From RYN-230 sp963782185 (GTDB lineage Bacteria; Actinomycetota; Actinomycetes; Streptosporangiales; Streptosporangiaceae), in contig CAWAJB010000007.1 of assembly GCA_963782185.1 (NCBI GenBank), positions 325,881 through 389,880 on the forward strand: a DNA stretch of 64,000 nucleotides, given 5' to 3'. Both the position numbers and the translations under genes were made by a program. Below are positions 8,692 through 17,661 of this stretch, in pieces. Numbering within the stretch: the stretch's first letter is position 1; every line of letters starts with the position of its first letter. Under the pieces are notes generated by a model, which was given only the letters and a program-made list of their open reading frames with translations, did not search any database and was not told the DNA's origin.

Positions 8692-10567
8692 GAGCCTGCT
8701 GAAAAGCCCGGGGCCGCTCATTGGCGTGCTTGGCTGGTTGTTCCAGCATCTGGGATGATTTAGTCATGCAGGGCTTCGAGCGGGCAGGCGGGGAGTTACT
8801 GGACGCTGCGGCGCTGGCCGGGCACCTGATCCCGGCGGGCAGCATGTTTGCGTTCCTGGCCGCGCACCGGGCCGAGATGTTCCCGGACGCCGATTATGCG
8901 GACTTGTTCGCCGCGCCGGGGGTGGGCAGGCCGTCGATCCCGGCCACCCGGATGGCGGCGGTGCTGACCCTGCAGGTGCTGCATGATTTCTCGGACCGGG
9001 AGACCGCCGAGGCGGTCCGGTTCGATGTGCGGTGGAAGGTGGCGATCGGGGCGCCGCTGGCCGATGCGGGGTTTGACCCGTCGTCGCTGGTGTACTGGCG
9101 GAACCGGATCGCGAAGTCGCAGCGCCCGCACCGGGTGAACGACTCGGTCAGGATGGTGATCGAGGAGACCGGGGTGCTGCGGGGCCGGCGCCGCCGGGCG
9201 GTGGACTCCACGATCCTGGCCGATGCGGTGGCCACCCAGGACACCGTCACCCAGCTGGTGTCGGCGATCCGCAAGGTGGCCCGGGAGGTGCCCGGCGCGG
9301 CGGAGCAGATCGCGCGGGTGTGCACGGGCCACGACTACTCTGAGCCCGGCAAGCCGAAGATCGACTGGGATGATCCCCGGGCGAAGGAGGCACTGGTGTC
9401 CGCGCTGGTCAACGACGCGAACGCGGTAGTGGCCGCGCTGGAGGGCGACGACCTGGATGAGCGCGCCGCATCCGCGGTGGCGCTGCTGGCCCTGGTCGCC
9501 GGGCAGGACGTCGAGCCCGCCGAGGGCAGTGACGGGACTGACGGGCGGTGGCGGATCGCCCGCAAGGTCGCCGAAGACCGGACCATCTCCACCGTGGACC
9601 CTGAGGCCCGTCACACCCGCAAGTCCCCCGAGGCCCGCAGGGACGGCTACCGGGCGCACCTGGCCGCCGACCCGGAGACCGGGATCATCACCGATGAGAA
9701 GTTAACCAGGGCCGCCGGGGCCGAGAGCTCCGACCCGGCGGTGGCGGAGGAGTTCCTGGCCGCCGGTGACGGCGCCGGCGCACCCCCCGGTACCAGCAGC
9801 GGCAGTGACAACGGCGGCGGCGGTGACCCGCTGGCCTGGTACGGCGATTCCGCTTACGGCACCGGTGACCTGCGCGATGCGATAGAGAAGGCCGGGCACC
9901 GGGCGGTGATCAAGCCCAAGCCGCTACAGGCCCCGATCCAGGGCGGGCTCACCATCGACGACTTCACCGTGGACGAGCAGGCTGGCATGGTCACCTGCCC
10001 GGCCGGGCACACTGTCGCCTTGAGCCGCACCCGTGTCGCCACCTTCGGCGTCTTGTGCCGCGGCTGCCCGCTGCGGGCACAATGCACCACCTGCAAGACT
10101 GGCCGCAAGCTCGTCCTGCACGAGCGCGACGACCTGCTCCGGCAGGCGCGGGCTGACTGGGCCGCCACCGGGCTGCGCAAGGACTACATGGCCCACCGGC
10201 CCAACGTGGAACGCGCCATCGCCCAGGTCGCCACCTGGCGGGGACGCCGGCTCAAGCTCCGCTACCGCGGCACCGCAAAGAACCACGCCTGGCTCAAGCG
10301 CCGTACCGCCGCGCTGAACCTGCGTAACCTGACCGGGAGGGGACTGGCCCGCCGCGACGGCGCCTGGGCGCTGGCCACCTGACCAGGGCGGACAGGCCCG
10401 CCCGGCATGCCCTCAAAGCGGATCCGGCTCGAGGGCTGCCCGTGTCCCAGAGACCCACAGGCTACCGGGAGGGGCTGGATCTCAGCGCAGACGGGCTGGC
10501 CACAGGTACCGGAGCGGGCACTCGGCAGCCATACAGAGCCCCAGGAACTGACCTTTTCAGCAGGCTC
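8692..10567 (+). mobile_element. Complete IS1182-type insertion sequence with 15-bp perfect inverted repeats and CTAG duplication
   Basis: The ends GAGCCTGCTGAAAAG (8692-8706) and CTTTTCAGCAGGCTC (10553-10567) are exact reverse complements. CTAG is present on both sides (8688-8691 and 10568-10571). The element is 1,876 bp with one intact transposase gene, so it may still be active. It interrupts an unknown gene on the minus strand, and removing it with one CTAG restores that frame. Confidence 0.9.
8766..10382 (+). CDS. IS1182 family transposase
   Basis: The 538-residue product has the IS1182 layout: an N-terminal domain with GRPSIPATRMAAVLTLQVLH, the first catalytic Asp in RRAVDSTILADAV, a second in AWYGDSAYGTGDLRDAI, a Cys-rich segment (CRGCPLRAQCTTCKTGRK) and the catalytic Glu in RPNVERAIAQVATW. 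All three DDE residues are present and the frame is unbroken. Start is the ATG at 8766, 60 bases inside the left end of the element. It is the only gene of the element. Confidence 0.92.
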   Translation: MQGFERAGGELLDAAALAGHLIPAGSMFAFLAAHRAEMFPDADYADLFAAPGVGRPSIPATRMAAVLTLQVLHDFSDRETAEAVRFDVRWKVAIGAPLADAGFDPSSLVYWRNRIAKSQRPHRVNDSVRMVIEETGVLRGRRRRAVDSTILADAVATQDTVTQLVSAIRKVAREVPGAAEQIARVCTGHDYSEPGKPKIDWDDPRAKEALVSALVNDANAVVAALEGDDLDERAASAVALLALVAGQDVEPAEGSDGTDGRWRIARKVAEDRTISTVDPEARHTRKSPEARRDGYRAHLAADPETGIITDEKLTRAAGAESSDPAVAEEFLAAGDGAGAPPGTSSGSDNGGGGDPLAWYGDSAYGTGDLRDAIEKAGHRAVIKPKPLQAPIQGGLTIDDFTVDEQAGMVTCPAGHTVALSRTRVATFGVLCRGCPLRAQCTTCKTGRKLVLHERDDLLRQARADWAATGLRKDYMAHRPNVERAIAQVATWRGRRLKLRYRGTAKNHAWLKRRTAALNLRNLTGRGLARRDGAWALAT

Positions 10568-10806
10568 CTAGCCAGTGCCTTCTTTGAGATCAGTGACCCG
10601 GCCCGGTAATCGACCTCCGTGCCCTTCCCCCTGAGGAAGTGCGCCAGGAGATCAGCCGAGGTGGGGAAGCTGGCCAGAGCGAACCCATCGGCCACCTTGA
10701 CGCCCAGAGCCTCGTCGGCCGGGGATGTATCGCTGTCGCACCTTGCCTTCGGCGTTTGCGCGTGCGTGTCCTGGCTTCCGCTGCGCAGCACCCGGTGGAC
10801 CCCCAC
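10568..10806 (-). pseudogene. 5' part of the unknown gene split by the IS1182-type element
   Basis: The strand reads GVKVADGFALASFPTSADLL, then LRGKGTEVDYRAGSLISKKALA, directly up to the CTAG target. The frame joins exactly with the 8303-8691 piece once the insertion is removed. The start codon is unclear; the GTG-rich region near 10740-10806 gives several candidates, and the first residues look less like coding sequence. No recognised family. Confidence 0.6.
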
Positions 10807-10817
10807 GGGGCCGTCGT

Positions 10818-11441
10818 TTACTGCGGCAGCTCCGTCCCGGCCTGCTCCGCCACCATGTACCGGGCGTACCAGTCGGGCCAGTTCGCGTCGGCCTCGCCGA
10901 TGCGCTTCTCGTGTTCGCCATGGGCGGCCGAAGCGCGCCGCATCGCGTCGGCCAGGTCGCTTGCGGAGCCGAACGAAGTCACGGCAGGGTCGACGCGCCC
11001 GGGAAGCCGGGTCGTGACTTCCTGAAACAGCCAGCTGTTGCCGTCGGGGTCGCTGAACGAGACGAACGACCCGTAGCTGGCATCCTCGGGCGCGGGGCCG
11101 CTGACGCGACCGTTCGCGCCTTGGTGCTGGAACCGAGCGCCGGGCGCCCCTTCATGGAACACGTCGCTGACCTCGATACCGCGGGCGGCGAGCTCGGCGC
11201 GTGCCGCCTCGATGTCGGAGACGATCAGGTACAGGTCCTGGACGGAGCCGGGCACGGCCGACGTGACGCCCGTGCCGAATTGGATCGAGCACCCAGAGCC
11301 CGGAGGTGTGAGCTGGACGATGCGGAAGTTGTCACCAGCGGCGTGGTCGGCGTCGAGTCTCCAGCCGAGGCTGCCGTAGAACTCCTTCGCACGGTCGACA
11401 TCCGAGACAGGAATGACAATCACCTCGAGCTTCTCGTCCAC
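10818..11441 (-). CDS. VOC (glyoxalase/bleomycin-resistance fold) protein with a C-terminal extension
   Basis: Two beta-alpha-beta-beta-beta modules are visible: VIVIPVSDVDRAKEFYGSLG at the N-terminus and LYLIVSDIEAARAELAARGI later, then SFVSFSDPDGNSWLFQEVT, which is typical of the VOC C-terminal strands with the metal-binding Glu. About 60 further residues follow (SASDLADAMRRASAAHGEHE, then ANWPDWYARYMV), an extension seen in a set of actinobacterial VOC proteins. VOC members include dioxygenases, glyoxalases and antibiotic-binding proteins; the substrate is unknown. The GTG at 11441 is chosen because GGGAGAGGA precedes it. Confidence 0.82.
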   Translation of the reverse strand: MDEKLEVIVIPVSDVDRAKEFYGSLGWRLDADHAAGDNFRIVQLTPPGSGCSIQFGTGVTSAVPGSVQDLYLIVSDIEAARAELAARGIEVSDVFHEGAPGARFQHQGANGRVSGPAPEDASYGSFVSFSDPDGNSWLFQEVTTRLPGRVDPAVTSFGSASDLADAMRRASAAHGEHEKRIGEADANWPDWYARYMVAEQAGTELPQ

Positions 11442-11651
11442 GATGCCGGTTCCTCTCCCTGTGCTGCCAGCGGCCTGTATCGACGCCTCGGTGCCGGTGC
11501 TACCAGGGTCGATTCTGGCATCCACCCTCGCGCCACGCATCTCACAAGTCCCACAATTCTCACCAGATGGGCCGGGAAATTCTCACGGCGGGGCAGTGAC
11601 AGTATGCGGCGACCGCATCACTTGCCGCCGGCCAGCAGATCGCCGTCGGCC

Positions 11652-12047
11652 TCAGCCGGAGCGGTCCGACAACGGCTCGGCCAGCGCCGCCCGCCACTGG
11701 GGCGGGTCGAAGGGGTCGGCAAAGTACTGGGTCTCATGGGCGACGAAGCCGCCCGAGAACTCCATGATGCTCACCGAGTCGGAGGGCACGCCGTCGTAGC
11801 TGATCACGCACTCGCTCACCCACACGTCCCCGCCGCCGGTGATCCGGAGCACGGTAAAGTGCCGGTCCGCCGGATGGCCACCGCGTTGCGCCGCAATGGT
11901 CGCGCGGCCCCGGAACCGTTCCCCGGATTGCGGGTAATCCAAGATCGCGTCCACCGCGTAGATGGCGTGCTCGGCCGCACTGTCCCCCTGCTCGGAGGCC
12001 CGCCAATGCTCCATGATCCTGGCCCTGACCTGAGCGTCAGCTTCCAT
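11652..12047 (-). CDS. NTF2-like (SnoaL-type) protein
   Basis: The 131-residue product fits the cone-shaped NTF2 fold: N-terminal helix RARIMEHWRASEQGDSAAE, then AVDAILDYPQSGERFRGRAT, strands HFTVLRITGGGDVWVSECVI and SIMEFSGGFVAHETQYFADP, ending PPQWRAALAEPL. Relatives act as polyketide cyclases, isomerases or simple binding proteins. GAGGAGCGAGACG precedes the ATG. Same orientation as the VOC gene downstream, about 210 bp apart. Confidence 0.82.
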   Translation of the reverse strand: MEADAQVRARIMEHWRASEQGDSAAEHAIYAVDAILDYPQSGERFRGRATIAAQRGGHPADRHFTVLRITGGGDVWVSECVISYDGVPSDSVSIMEFSGGFVAHETQYFADPFDPPQWRAALAEPLSDRSG

Positions 12048-12357
12048 CGTCTCGCTCCTCGAGCCCGGCGGCGCGCTTCACCGGCCACGCCTGGAACCGT
12101 TATTGTTTCGTCGCCATCGAAGCTATCCCAGCCGCCGCAGCAGCAGGAAGCGACCACCGCGTGGCCCAGCCGGTCACCTGACCTGGTGCAGTCGGCGCTG
12201 CCCACAGAGCCGGGGGGACGCCGCCGCCGCCGTACGGGACGGGCCTCCGGCGCTGCGTGATGGGGCCTTCGGGTCAGGTTGCGGTGTGCCGGGCGTATTC
12301 TCGTGTTCGCGGGTCGGGGGCCGTGAGCGGATGCCGGGTGTCGCGGAAGGATGCGCC
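12048..12357. other. Intergenic region between divergent genes
   Basis: This stretch separates the NTF2-like gene (minus) from the methyltransferase (plus). An in-frame extension of the methyltransferase covers part of it but lacks homology and is Arg/Pro-rich. It probably holds both promoters; no clear motif was found. Confidence 0.4.
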
Positions 12358-13191
12358 GTGGCTGATGAGACAGCAGGTGAGCGGCCGGGATCCGCTGCGG
12401 CCGACCAGGCAGCCAAGATCGATACCAGTGTCGCGCACCCTGCCCGCGTGTACGACTACTGGTTGGGCGGCAAGGACAATTACGCAGCTGACCGCGAGGC
12501 GGCTGAGCGGGTCCTGGCCGTCACGCCGGGATTGCGGTTCCGGGTCCGGGCGAACCGGGCGTTCCTGGTCCGGGCCGTCCGTTACCTGGCCGGCGAAGCG
12601 GGAATCCGGCAATTCCTCGACATCGGCACCGGCATTCCGTCGGCGAACAACACCCATCAGGTGGCCCAGGCGGCCGCGCCGGAGGCACGGATCGTTTACG
12701 TCGATAACGATCCGATCGTGCTCGCCCACGCACGGGCGCTGCTGGCCAGCGGCCCGCAGGGTTCCACCCAGTACGTCCACGGCGATCTGCGTGACTGGGT
12801 CCCTATCGTGCGGGCAGCAGCGGAGACGCTGGACCTGGCCCAGCCGACGGCCCTGATGCTGCTCGGAGTCCTGCACCTCGTCCAGGACAGCGAGGATCCG
12901 TACCGGATCGTGACCGGGCTGATGGCTGCGCTCGCGCCGGGCAGTTACCTGGTGATCTCCCACCCGGCCAGTGACATCCACCCCGGGCAGGCCGAGGCTC
13001 AGAAACGCTATAACGAGCGCGTGTCCACTCCGCAGACCCTCCGGACGCGGGACGAGGTCGCCCGTTTTTTCGCCGGGCTGGACCTGGTCCCTCCGGGCCT
13101 CGTCTATGTCCACACCTGGCGGCCGGGCCCCGGGGACCTCGCCCCCGCGGGTGCCGCATCAGCCTACGGAGGCGTCGCCCGCAAGAGCTGA
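12358..13191 (+). CDS. SAM-dependent methyltransferase, PF04672-like actinobacterial family
   Basis: The family signature DTSVAHPARVYDYWLGGKDN is at the N-terminus, followed by RQFLDIGTGIPSANNTHQVA (SAM-binding) and RIVYVDNDPIVLAHARALLA. The segments YVHGDLRD and ALMLLGVLHLVQDSEDPYRI follow. This family is expanded in Streptomyces and relatives and often lies near regulators; its substrates are largely unknown. The GTG at 12358 is preferred because GGAAGG lies 7 bases upstream; the ATG at 12331 is an alternative. It converges with the glycosyltransferase on its right. Confidence 0.9.
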   Translation: MADETAGERPGSAAADQAAKIDTSVAHPARVYDYWLGGKDNYAADREAAERVLAVTPGLRFRVRANRAFLVRAVRYLAGEAGIRQFLDIGTGIPSANNTHQVAQAAAPEARIVYVDNDPIVLAHARALLASGPQGSTQYVHGDLRDWVPIVRAAAETLDLAQPTALMLLGVLHLVQDSEDPYRIVTGLMAALAPGSYLVISHPASDIHPGQAEAQKRYNERVSTPQTLRTRDEVARFFAGLDLVPPGLVYVHTWRPGPGDLAPAGAASAYGGVARKS

Positions 13192-13240
13192 CCGCCCGCC
13201 TCGGGTAGGAGTGCTGTGGCCGGACACAGGCCCAGCGAGC

Positions 13241-14665
13241 CTAGGCTTCGGACATCAGCGCAGTGAACAGCCGCGCGTAGCGCAGCAGGTGCACGTCGCC
13301 CACGTAGTTCTCGCGGATATGCGCCTGAGCGGCATGTCCCATCCGGCCGGCTTCGCCCGGGTCCTCGAGTAGCCGTCGTACCGCCGCCCCGAAGGCTTCC
13401 AGGTCCCGGGAGTCGGGCAGGAGTATGCCGGTGCCGGGGACGACCTGGTCGATTATCCCGCCGACTGCTGACCCGACGACTGGCCGCTGTTTCCACATGC
13501 CCTCGGCAACGGTCAGCCCGAAGCCCTCGGCCAGGCTCTTTTGCGAGATGACGGTGGCGCTCCGCTGGATCGCGTTGACCATGGCGGCGTTTTCGTCGAC
13601 GTCGTCCAGCGGAAGGGTGACCAGCAGAACCCGGGCACGAGCCGCATCCGGAAGATCGCGCCACTGCAGCAGGCAGTCTCCGAAAACGGCCACCCCTTCC
13701 GGGTCATCGGTCACCCCGGCGACTGCCGGACCGGCCAGCACGAGGTACCCGTTGCCACCGGGGGCGACGTACTGAGCGAAGCCATGCATGACTCCGGACA
13801 TGTCCTTGAGCTGATCCCACCGGGAAACCTGAACCACCAGCGGGTCATCGGGGCCGGGGCGCCCTTCGCCGGTGATCCTCGCAGTCCGGGTAACGGCGCC
13901 CGTGCTGCCGTCGCTGCGCAAGAAGCTCGTCTGCCCCTCCGGCGGGACATCGTCCAGCACGCCGATCGTGGCCAGGATGCCCCGCACAGTCTCATCGTCG
14001 AGATGCTGGTTCTTCGGGGAAAACGGATCGATCGACGGCGGTATGACCCAAACCTTCTCACCCGGAACCCACGGTGGCACATACTCGCGGCGACTGAATA
14101 CGTAGGCGTTCGCGGAGGGCAGGTGCGGCCGCAGAAAGCTCCACCCCGCCCGGGTGGCGTCGTTTTCCCAATCCACGCCGATATGGCAGCGCCACGCCAC
14201 CCGTGCGCCCGCCGCCGCCAGCACCTCGGCCAGCCCGGCGGTCTGCGGGTCGTGCAGCAGAACCAGATCCCCCGGCCGTATCTGGTCGAGCAGTTCGACG
14301 GCGTTCGCGGCGAGTATCCGCGCGTAATGACTGGCGGCACCCCCGCTGAGTGGGCCACCCGCGACCTCGCCATGGATCTGATTGTGCAGGCGCTTGGTGA
14401 TCAGGAAGAACTCGGCATCACCGCTGATCACCCTCCAGCGGACCTGGATATCGAGATCTTGGACGTAGCCGACGAGCACCTGCAGCATCTCTGCCACCCC
14501 GCCGCCGACCGCGGTCGAACTGACATTCCAGACGGTACGGCCGGCCAGTTGCTGCCGGAACTGGTCAGCCGCCTCGGCCAGCCGGGCCTGCCGCTCGCTG
14601 CCGATAACCTCCCCCAGCCGGGCGAGAGGGCGCCCTGGCACGTGCACCGATCTCACCAGGCTCAC
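13241..14665 (-). CDS. Glycosyltransferase, trehalose synthase (TreT)-like GT4
   Basis: The 474-residue product shows the GT-B fold. The N-terminal domain has VWNVSSTAVGGGVAEMLQVL and LLHDPQTAGLAEVLAAAGAR followed by WRCHIG. The C-terminal domain has PLVVQVSRWDQLKDMSGVMH and the donor-binding LAEGFGLTVAEGMWKQRPVV with GSAVGGI. The pattern matches the trehalose glycosyltransferring synthase group, which joins an NDP-glucose and glucose. Other GT4 acceptors are possible. GAGGAGC precedes the GTG start. A STAS protein gene follows upstream on the same strand, 37 bp away. Confidence 0.85.
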   Translation of the reverse strand: MSLVRSVHVPGRPLARLGEVIGSERQARLAEAADQFRQQLAGRTVWNVSSTAVGGGVAEMLQVLVGYVQDLDIQVRWRVISGDAEFFLITKRLHNQIHGEVAGGPLSGGAASHYARILAANAVELLDQIRPGDLVLLHDPQTAGLAEVLAAAGARVAWRCHIGVDWENDATRAGWSFLRPHLPSANAYVFSRREYVPPWVPGEKVWVIPPSIDPFSPKNQHLDDETVRGILATIGVLDDVPPEGQTSFLRSDGSTGAVTRTARITGEGRPGPDDPLVVQVSRWDQLKDMSGVMHGFAQYVAPGGNGYLVLAGPAVAGVTDDPEGVAVFGDCLLQWRDLPDAARARVLLVTLPLDDVDENAAMVNAIQRSATVISQKSLAEGFGLTVAEGMWKQRPVVGSAVGGIIDQVVPGTGILLPDSRDLEAFGAAVRRLLEDPGEAGRMGHAAQAHIRENYVGDVHLLRYARLFTALMSEA

Positions 14666-14702
14666 CTTCGGCTCCTCTCTGAGGGCAATCCCACCTTGGT
14701 GG

Positions 14703-15077
14703 CTAGCCCCCCGTAAAGCAACACTTCACGTGGGGCGTCTCGGGAAGAAGGCTGGCGCGCGCCAGGGATAACCGGGTGACGAGGAGCTCGTCGAGTCCCA
14801 GCACCCCGGTCAGCCTCCGCACCGCCCAGCTGGGTGACCGCAAGGTGAGCGACCCGCCGCCGTCGACAGCCCGCTGCCGGGCGGCGAGCAGCACGCCGAT
14901 CCCCGATGCGTCCATGAACGTGACCGCGGACATGTCAACTTCCAGGTGTGCCGGGCCGGGCCCGGTGACCAGGGCGTCCTGCATGGCCTGAGAGGTGGCG
15001 ATGTCGATATCGCCAGAAATGATGACAGTGACTACCAGGGAAATCGGGATGCCGGTCACAGGTGATGCCTCTCGCAC
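14703..15077 (-). CDS. STAS-domain anti-sigma factor antagonist
   Basis: The 124-residue product has the STAS fold with VVTVIISGDIDIATSQAMQD and the phosphorylation loop VDMSAVTFMDASGIGVLLAA, including the Ser that partner kinases of the SpoIIAB/RsbW type phosphorylate. Such proteins bind anti-sigma factors and release sigma factors. No kinase or sigma gene is adjacent, so the partner is elsewhere. The GTG at 15077 is used; a second GTG 18 bases downstream has a better-placed GAGAGG and could be the true start. Confidence 0.85.
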   Translation of the reverse strand: MREASPVTGIPISLVVTVIISGDIDIATSQAMQDALVTGPGPAHLEVDMSAVTFMDASGIGVLLAARQRAVDGGGSLTLRSPSWAVRRLTGVLGLDELLVTRLSLARASLLPETPHVKCCFTGG

Positions 15078-15460
15078 TTGTCCAGCGCGGTGGCGGCGAG
15101 GTCCTGACCCCCCTGGGCGGAGACTCTATACCTTACGGAGAGCACGCGGGTGATAGCAGCATGCAAAGGGCACTACGAAAAAACTTAGCTTGCTGCCGAC
15201 GTTAGTCATCATCGGGCGATTCGTGGATGAGCTGGACGTCGTAGGAGGCGCCAGCCTCGTCCCGGCCAGCATTACGCAGGCAGAACCAGGGTCGGTCATG
15301 CGCGAGCGGGCCACCCGGCCCGGTTCTCTGATCTTGGCTCATTCCGGTGCTCGGGGGCCGTTGCCATCTTCCGGTGGCGGGTTGCCGTGAGTTCCGCCGG
15401 AATGGTGCGGCAGGCTCGCGTGCTGTGCCACGCCGGCCTGCTGCGGGGAGGCGGGACGAG

Positions 15461-17081
15461 ATGGCTACATCAGCCGCCATCGCCACCGCTGCGAATGAGG
15501 AGATGGCCACGGCCGTGCGCGGTGAAACTGCCGGGCCACAGGCGGCCATCGTCGTCGTCTGCCGCGAGACCAGCGCCCGGGAGATCCTCACCCTGGAGCT
15601 ATCCAAGCGGTATGGCGCTGACTATCAGATCGCCGTCTGCCATAGGCCCGCGGAAGTGGGCGCCCGGATGCGGGACCTGGCGGCGGCCGGCCTGCCAGTT
15701 GCACTGGTCATTGGGGGGGTCGGTGCGCAGGACCCGGATGGCGTCGAGGTGCTTGCCGCCGTCCGCCAGATCGACCCGGCGGCACTTCGCGTAGCCGCGG
15801 TTCGCTGGGGGGACTGGGAATCGGTGCGGTCCATCTTCGTACTGGAACTACGTGACCTATTGACCCGCCACCGGGTCCCAGTCGGCTTTTATGACGCCGC
15901 GTCCGAACACGGCCGGCAGTTGCTGCACGAACTCGGCCGGCAGTTGCTGCACGAACTCGGCCTGCAGTCGCCGGAACTGCCGGTGGTCGAGATCCTGTTC
16001 GGGCTGGAGCAGACAACGCTGGTCAACCCCTCCAACCCCCAGATCGCTGATGCCTTCGGCATCATGACACCGATGTCCGCCGAGGAGATCTTCGACGTGG
16101 CGATAGTCGGCGCAGGGCCCGCCGGGCTTGCTGCCGCCGTCTACGCGTCCTCCGAGGGCCTGCGGACCGTGGTTGTCGAGCATGAGGCCGTCGGCGGCCA
16201 GGCGGGGACCAGCTCGATGATCCGCAACTACCCAGGCTTTTCCCAGGGCATCAGTGGGTCCAGGCTGGCCCAGGAGACCTGGCAGCAGGCCTGGACCCTT
16301 CTTGTACATGCGCCAGGTGGAGGGCCTGTCGAGCGAGGATAGCCTCTACCGGCTGCGGTTCTCCGGCGGCGGGGTTCTCACCTCACGCACCGTGGTCATC
16401 GCGACCGGCGCCGCCTACCGGCGGCTCGGCATCGCAAACGTTGAGGCGCTGCAGGGCCGCGGGGTCTTCTACGGCGCCGCGGCCAGCGAGGCACCGGCCA
16501 TGCGCGGGCGGGACGTGTTCGTTGCCGGCGGCGGCAACTCCGCCGGGCAGACCGCGCTGCACATGGCCAAGTGGGCCAACCGGGTGACGGTCCTGGTACG
16601 CGGTCATTCGCTGGCCGACAGCATGTCCGACTACCTCCTCCGCGAGATCGACGCTACCCCGAACGTGGACGTCTGCTACCGCCTGCGGGTGGCCGACGCT
16701 ATCGGCACCAGCCATCCCGAATCCCTGGCACTGGAAGACACTGCCACCGGGGCGCGGCGGAGCGTCCCCGCTGACGCCCTGTTCATCCTCATCGGTTCGC
16801 AGCCGCGGACGCAATGGCTCGGCGAGAGCCTCGCACGCGACCAGCGGGGGTTCATCCTTACCGGACCAGACCTGCCGGGCGACACCACCGCCCACTGGCA
16901 CCCGGGCCGGCCGCCGCTGCCGCTGGAGACGAGCTTGCCCGGGGTGTTCGCGGCCGGTGACGTGCGCTGGGGATCAGTCAAGAGGGTCGCGTCCGCGGTG
17001 GGCGAGGGTGCGGTCACCATCCCCCTGATCCATCGCTACCTGGAAACCATGACGGCCGCATCGGCCGCCGCAGGCCGGTAA
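15461..17081 (+). pseudogene. Receiver-like plus thioredoxin reductase-like FAD oxidoreductase, broken
   Basis: The N-terminal domain (AAIVVVCRETSAREILTLEL, LVIGGVGAQDPDGVEVL) is receiver-like. It is followed by RDLLTRHRVPVGFYDA and the FAD-binding DVAIVGAGPAGLAAAVYASS. The frame is lost at about 16295 (QQAWT then a new frame starting FLYMRQVEGLSSE), with some residues of the FAD domain missing. The second frame holds the NAD(P)-binding VFVAGGGNSAGQTALHMAKW and ends LETSLPGVFAAGDVRWGSVK. The redox CxxC of thioredoxin reductases is absent, as in this family. The linker after the receiver domain looks shortened, and a 24-bp tandem duplication lies in the next segment. Start ATG 15461 follows GGGAGGCGGGACGAG. 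Confidence 0.8.
15911..15958 (+). repeat. 24-bp perfect tandem duplication inside the oxidoreductase gene
   Basis: GGCCGGCAGTTGCTGCACGA followed by ACTC is present twice, end to end. It adds eight residues (GRQLLHEL) to the protein without shifting the frame. Confidence 0.95.
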
Positions 17082-17661
17082 CGCCCCCGACGGTAGTCCG
17101 CCTGATGCGCTGCGGGGCCGGGATTCGACGCAGAGGCGGAGCACGTCTCCCTTCACGAGGCCGCTCTGCGAGCGATCCGGCGCAGTCGCCCGCGAGCTCG
17201 CGCACACCGATCGCGTGCACGAGCCACTGCCGGCGCACCCCGGGACTGCCACAGGCGGCGGGTCCTACCACGGGTGTCGCGCATCACCCATGCCCGCGGC
17301 GTCCCGTGCAGCTGCGAGCGGGCCGGCGGAGTGCTATCTCACCCAAATTCGGTACCAGTATGGCCCTTGACTGCGCTGCCTCATTCAGCTCATCCCGTTC
17401 GGGCGGGTGCGGCACTGTTGCGGTGCTCAGCGCTCGGTGCCCGTCCGGGCCAGGATCTGGAACTGCTGGATGGGAGGCAACGACTACTAACCCATTGACC
17501 AGGAAGCCGCCGATGAGCGGCAGCCTGCCTCGGGGCCATGCGGGGCTGTGGTCCGCTGGTTGGCCTGCGGATCACCGAGGACCAGGCAGGCGCCGTCGCC
17601 AGCTGCGCAGGTGGTGGGCCAGTTCTTTGTCTTGCCCGAACCTGGCCCGGGGTGAGATCTT
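17082..17661. other. Intergenic region, no supported gene
   Basis: 580 bp between the oxidoreductase pseudogene and the secreted hydrolase. Open frames here are short, Arg/Pro/Ser-rich or overlap the downstream gene in the wrong frame. I see no coding homology or repeat. Confidence 0.5.

Noticed and set aside
10725..12260. 511-codon plus-strand frame
   Set aside because: Antisense to the VOC and NTF2-like genes, both of which have clear domains and ribosome binding sites.
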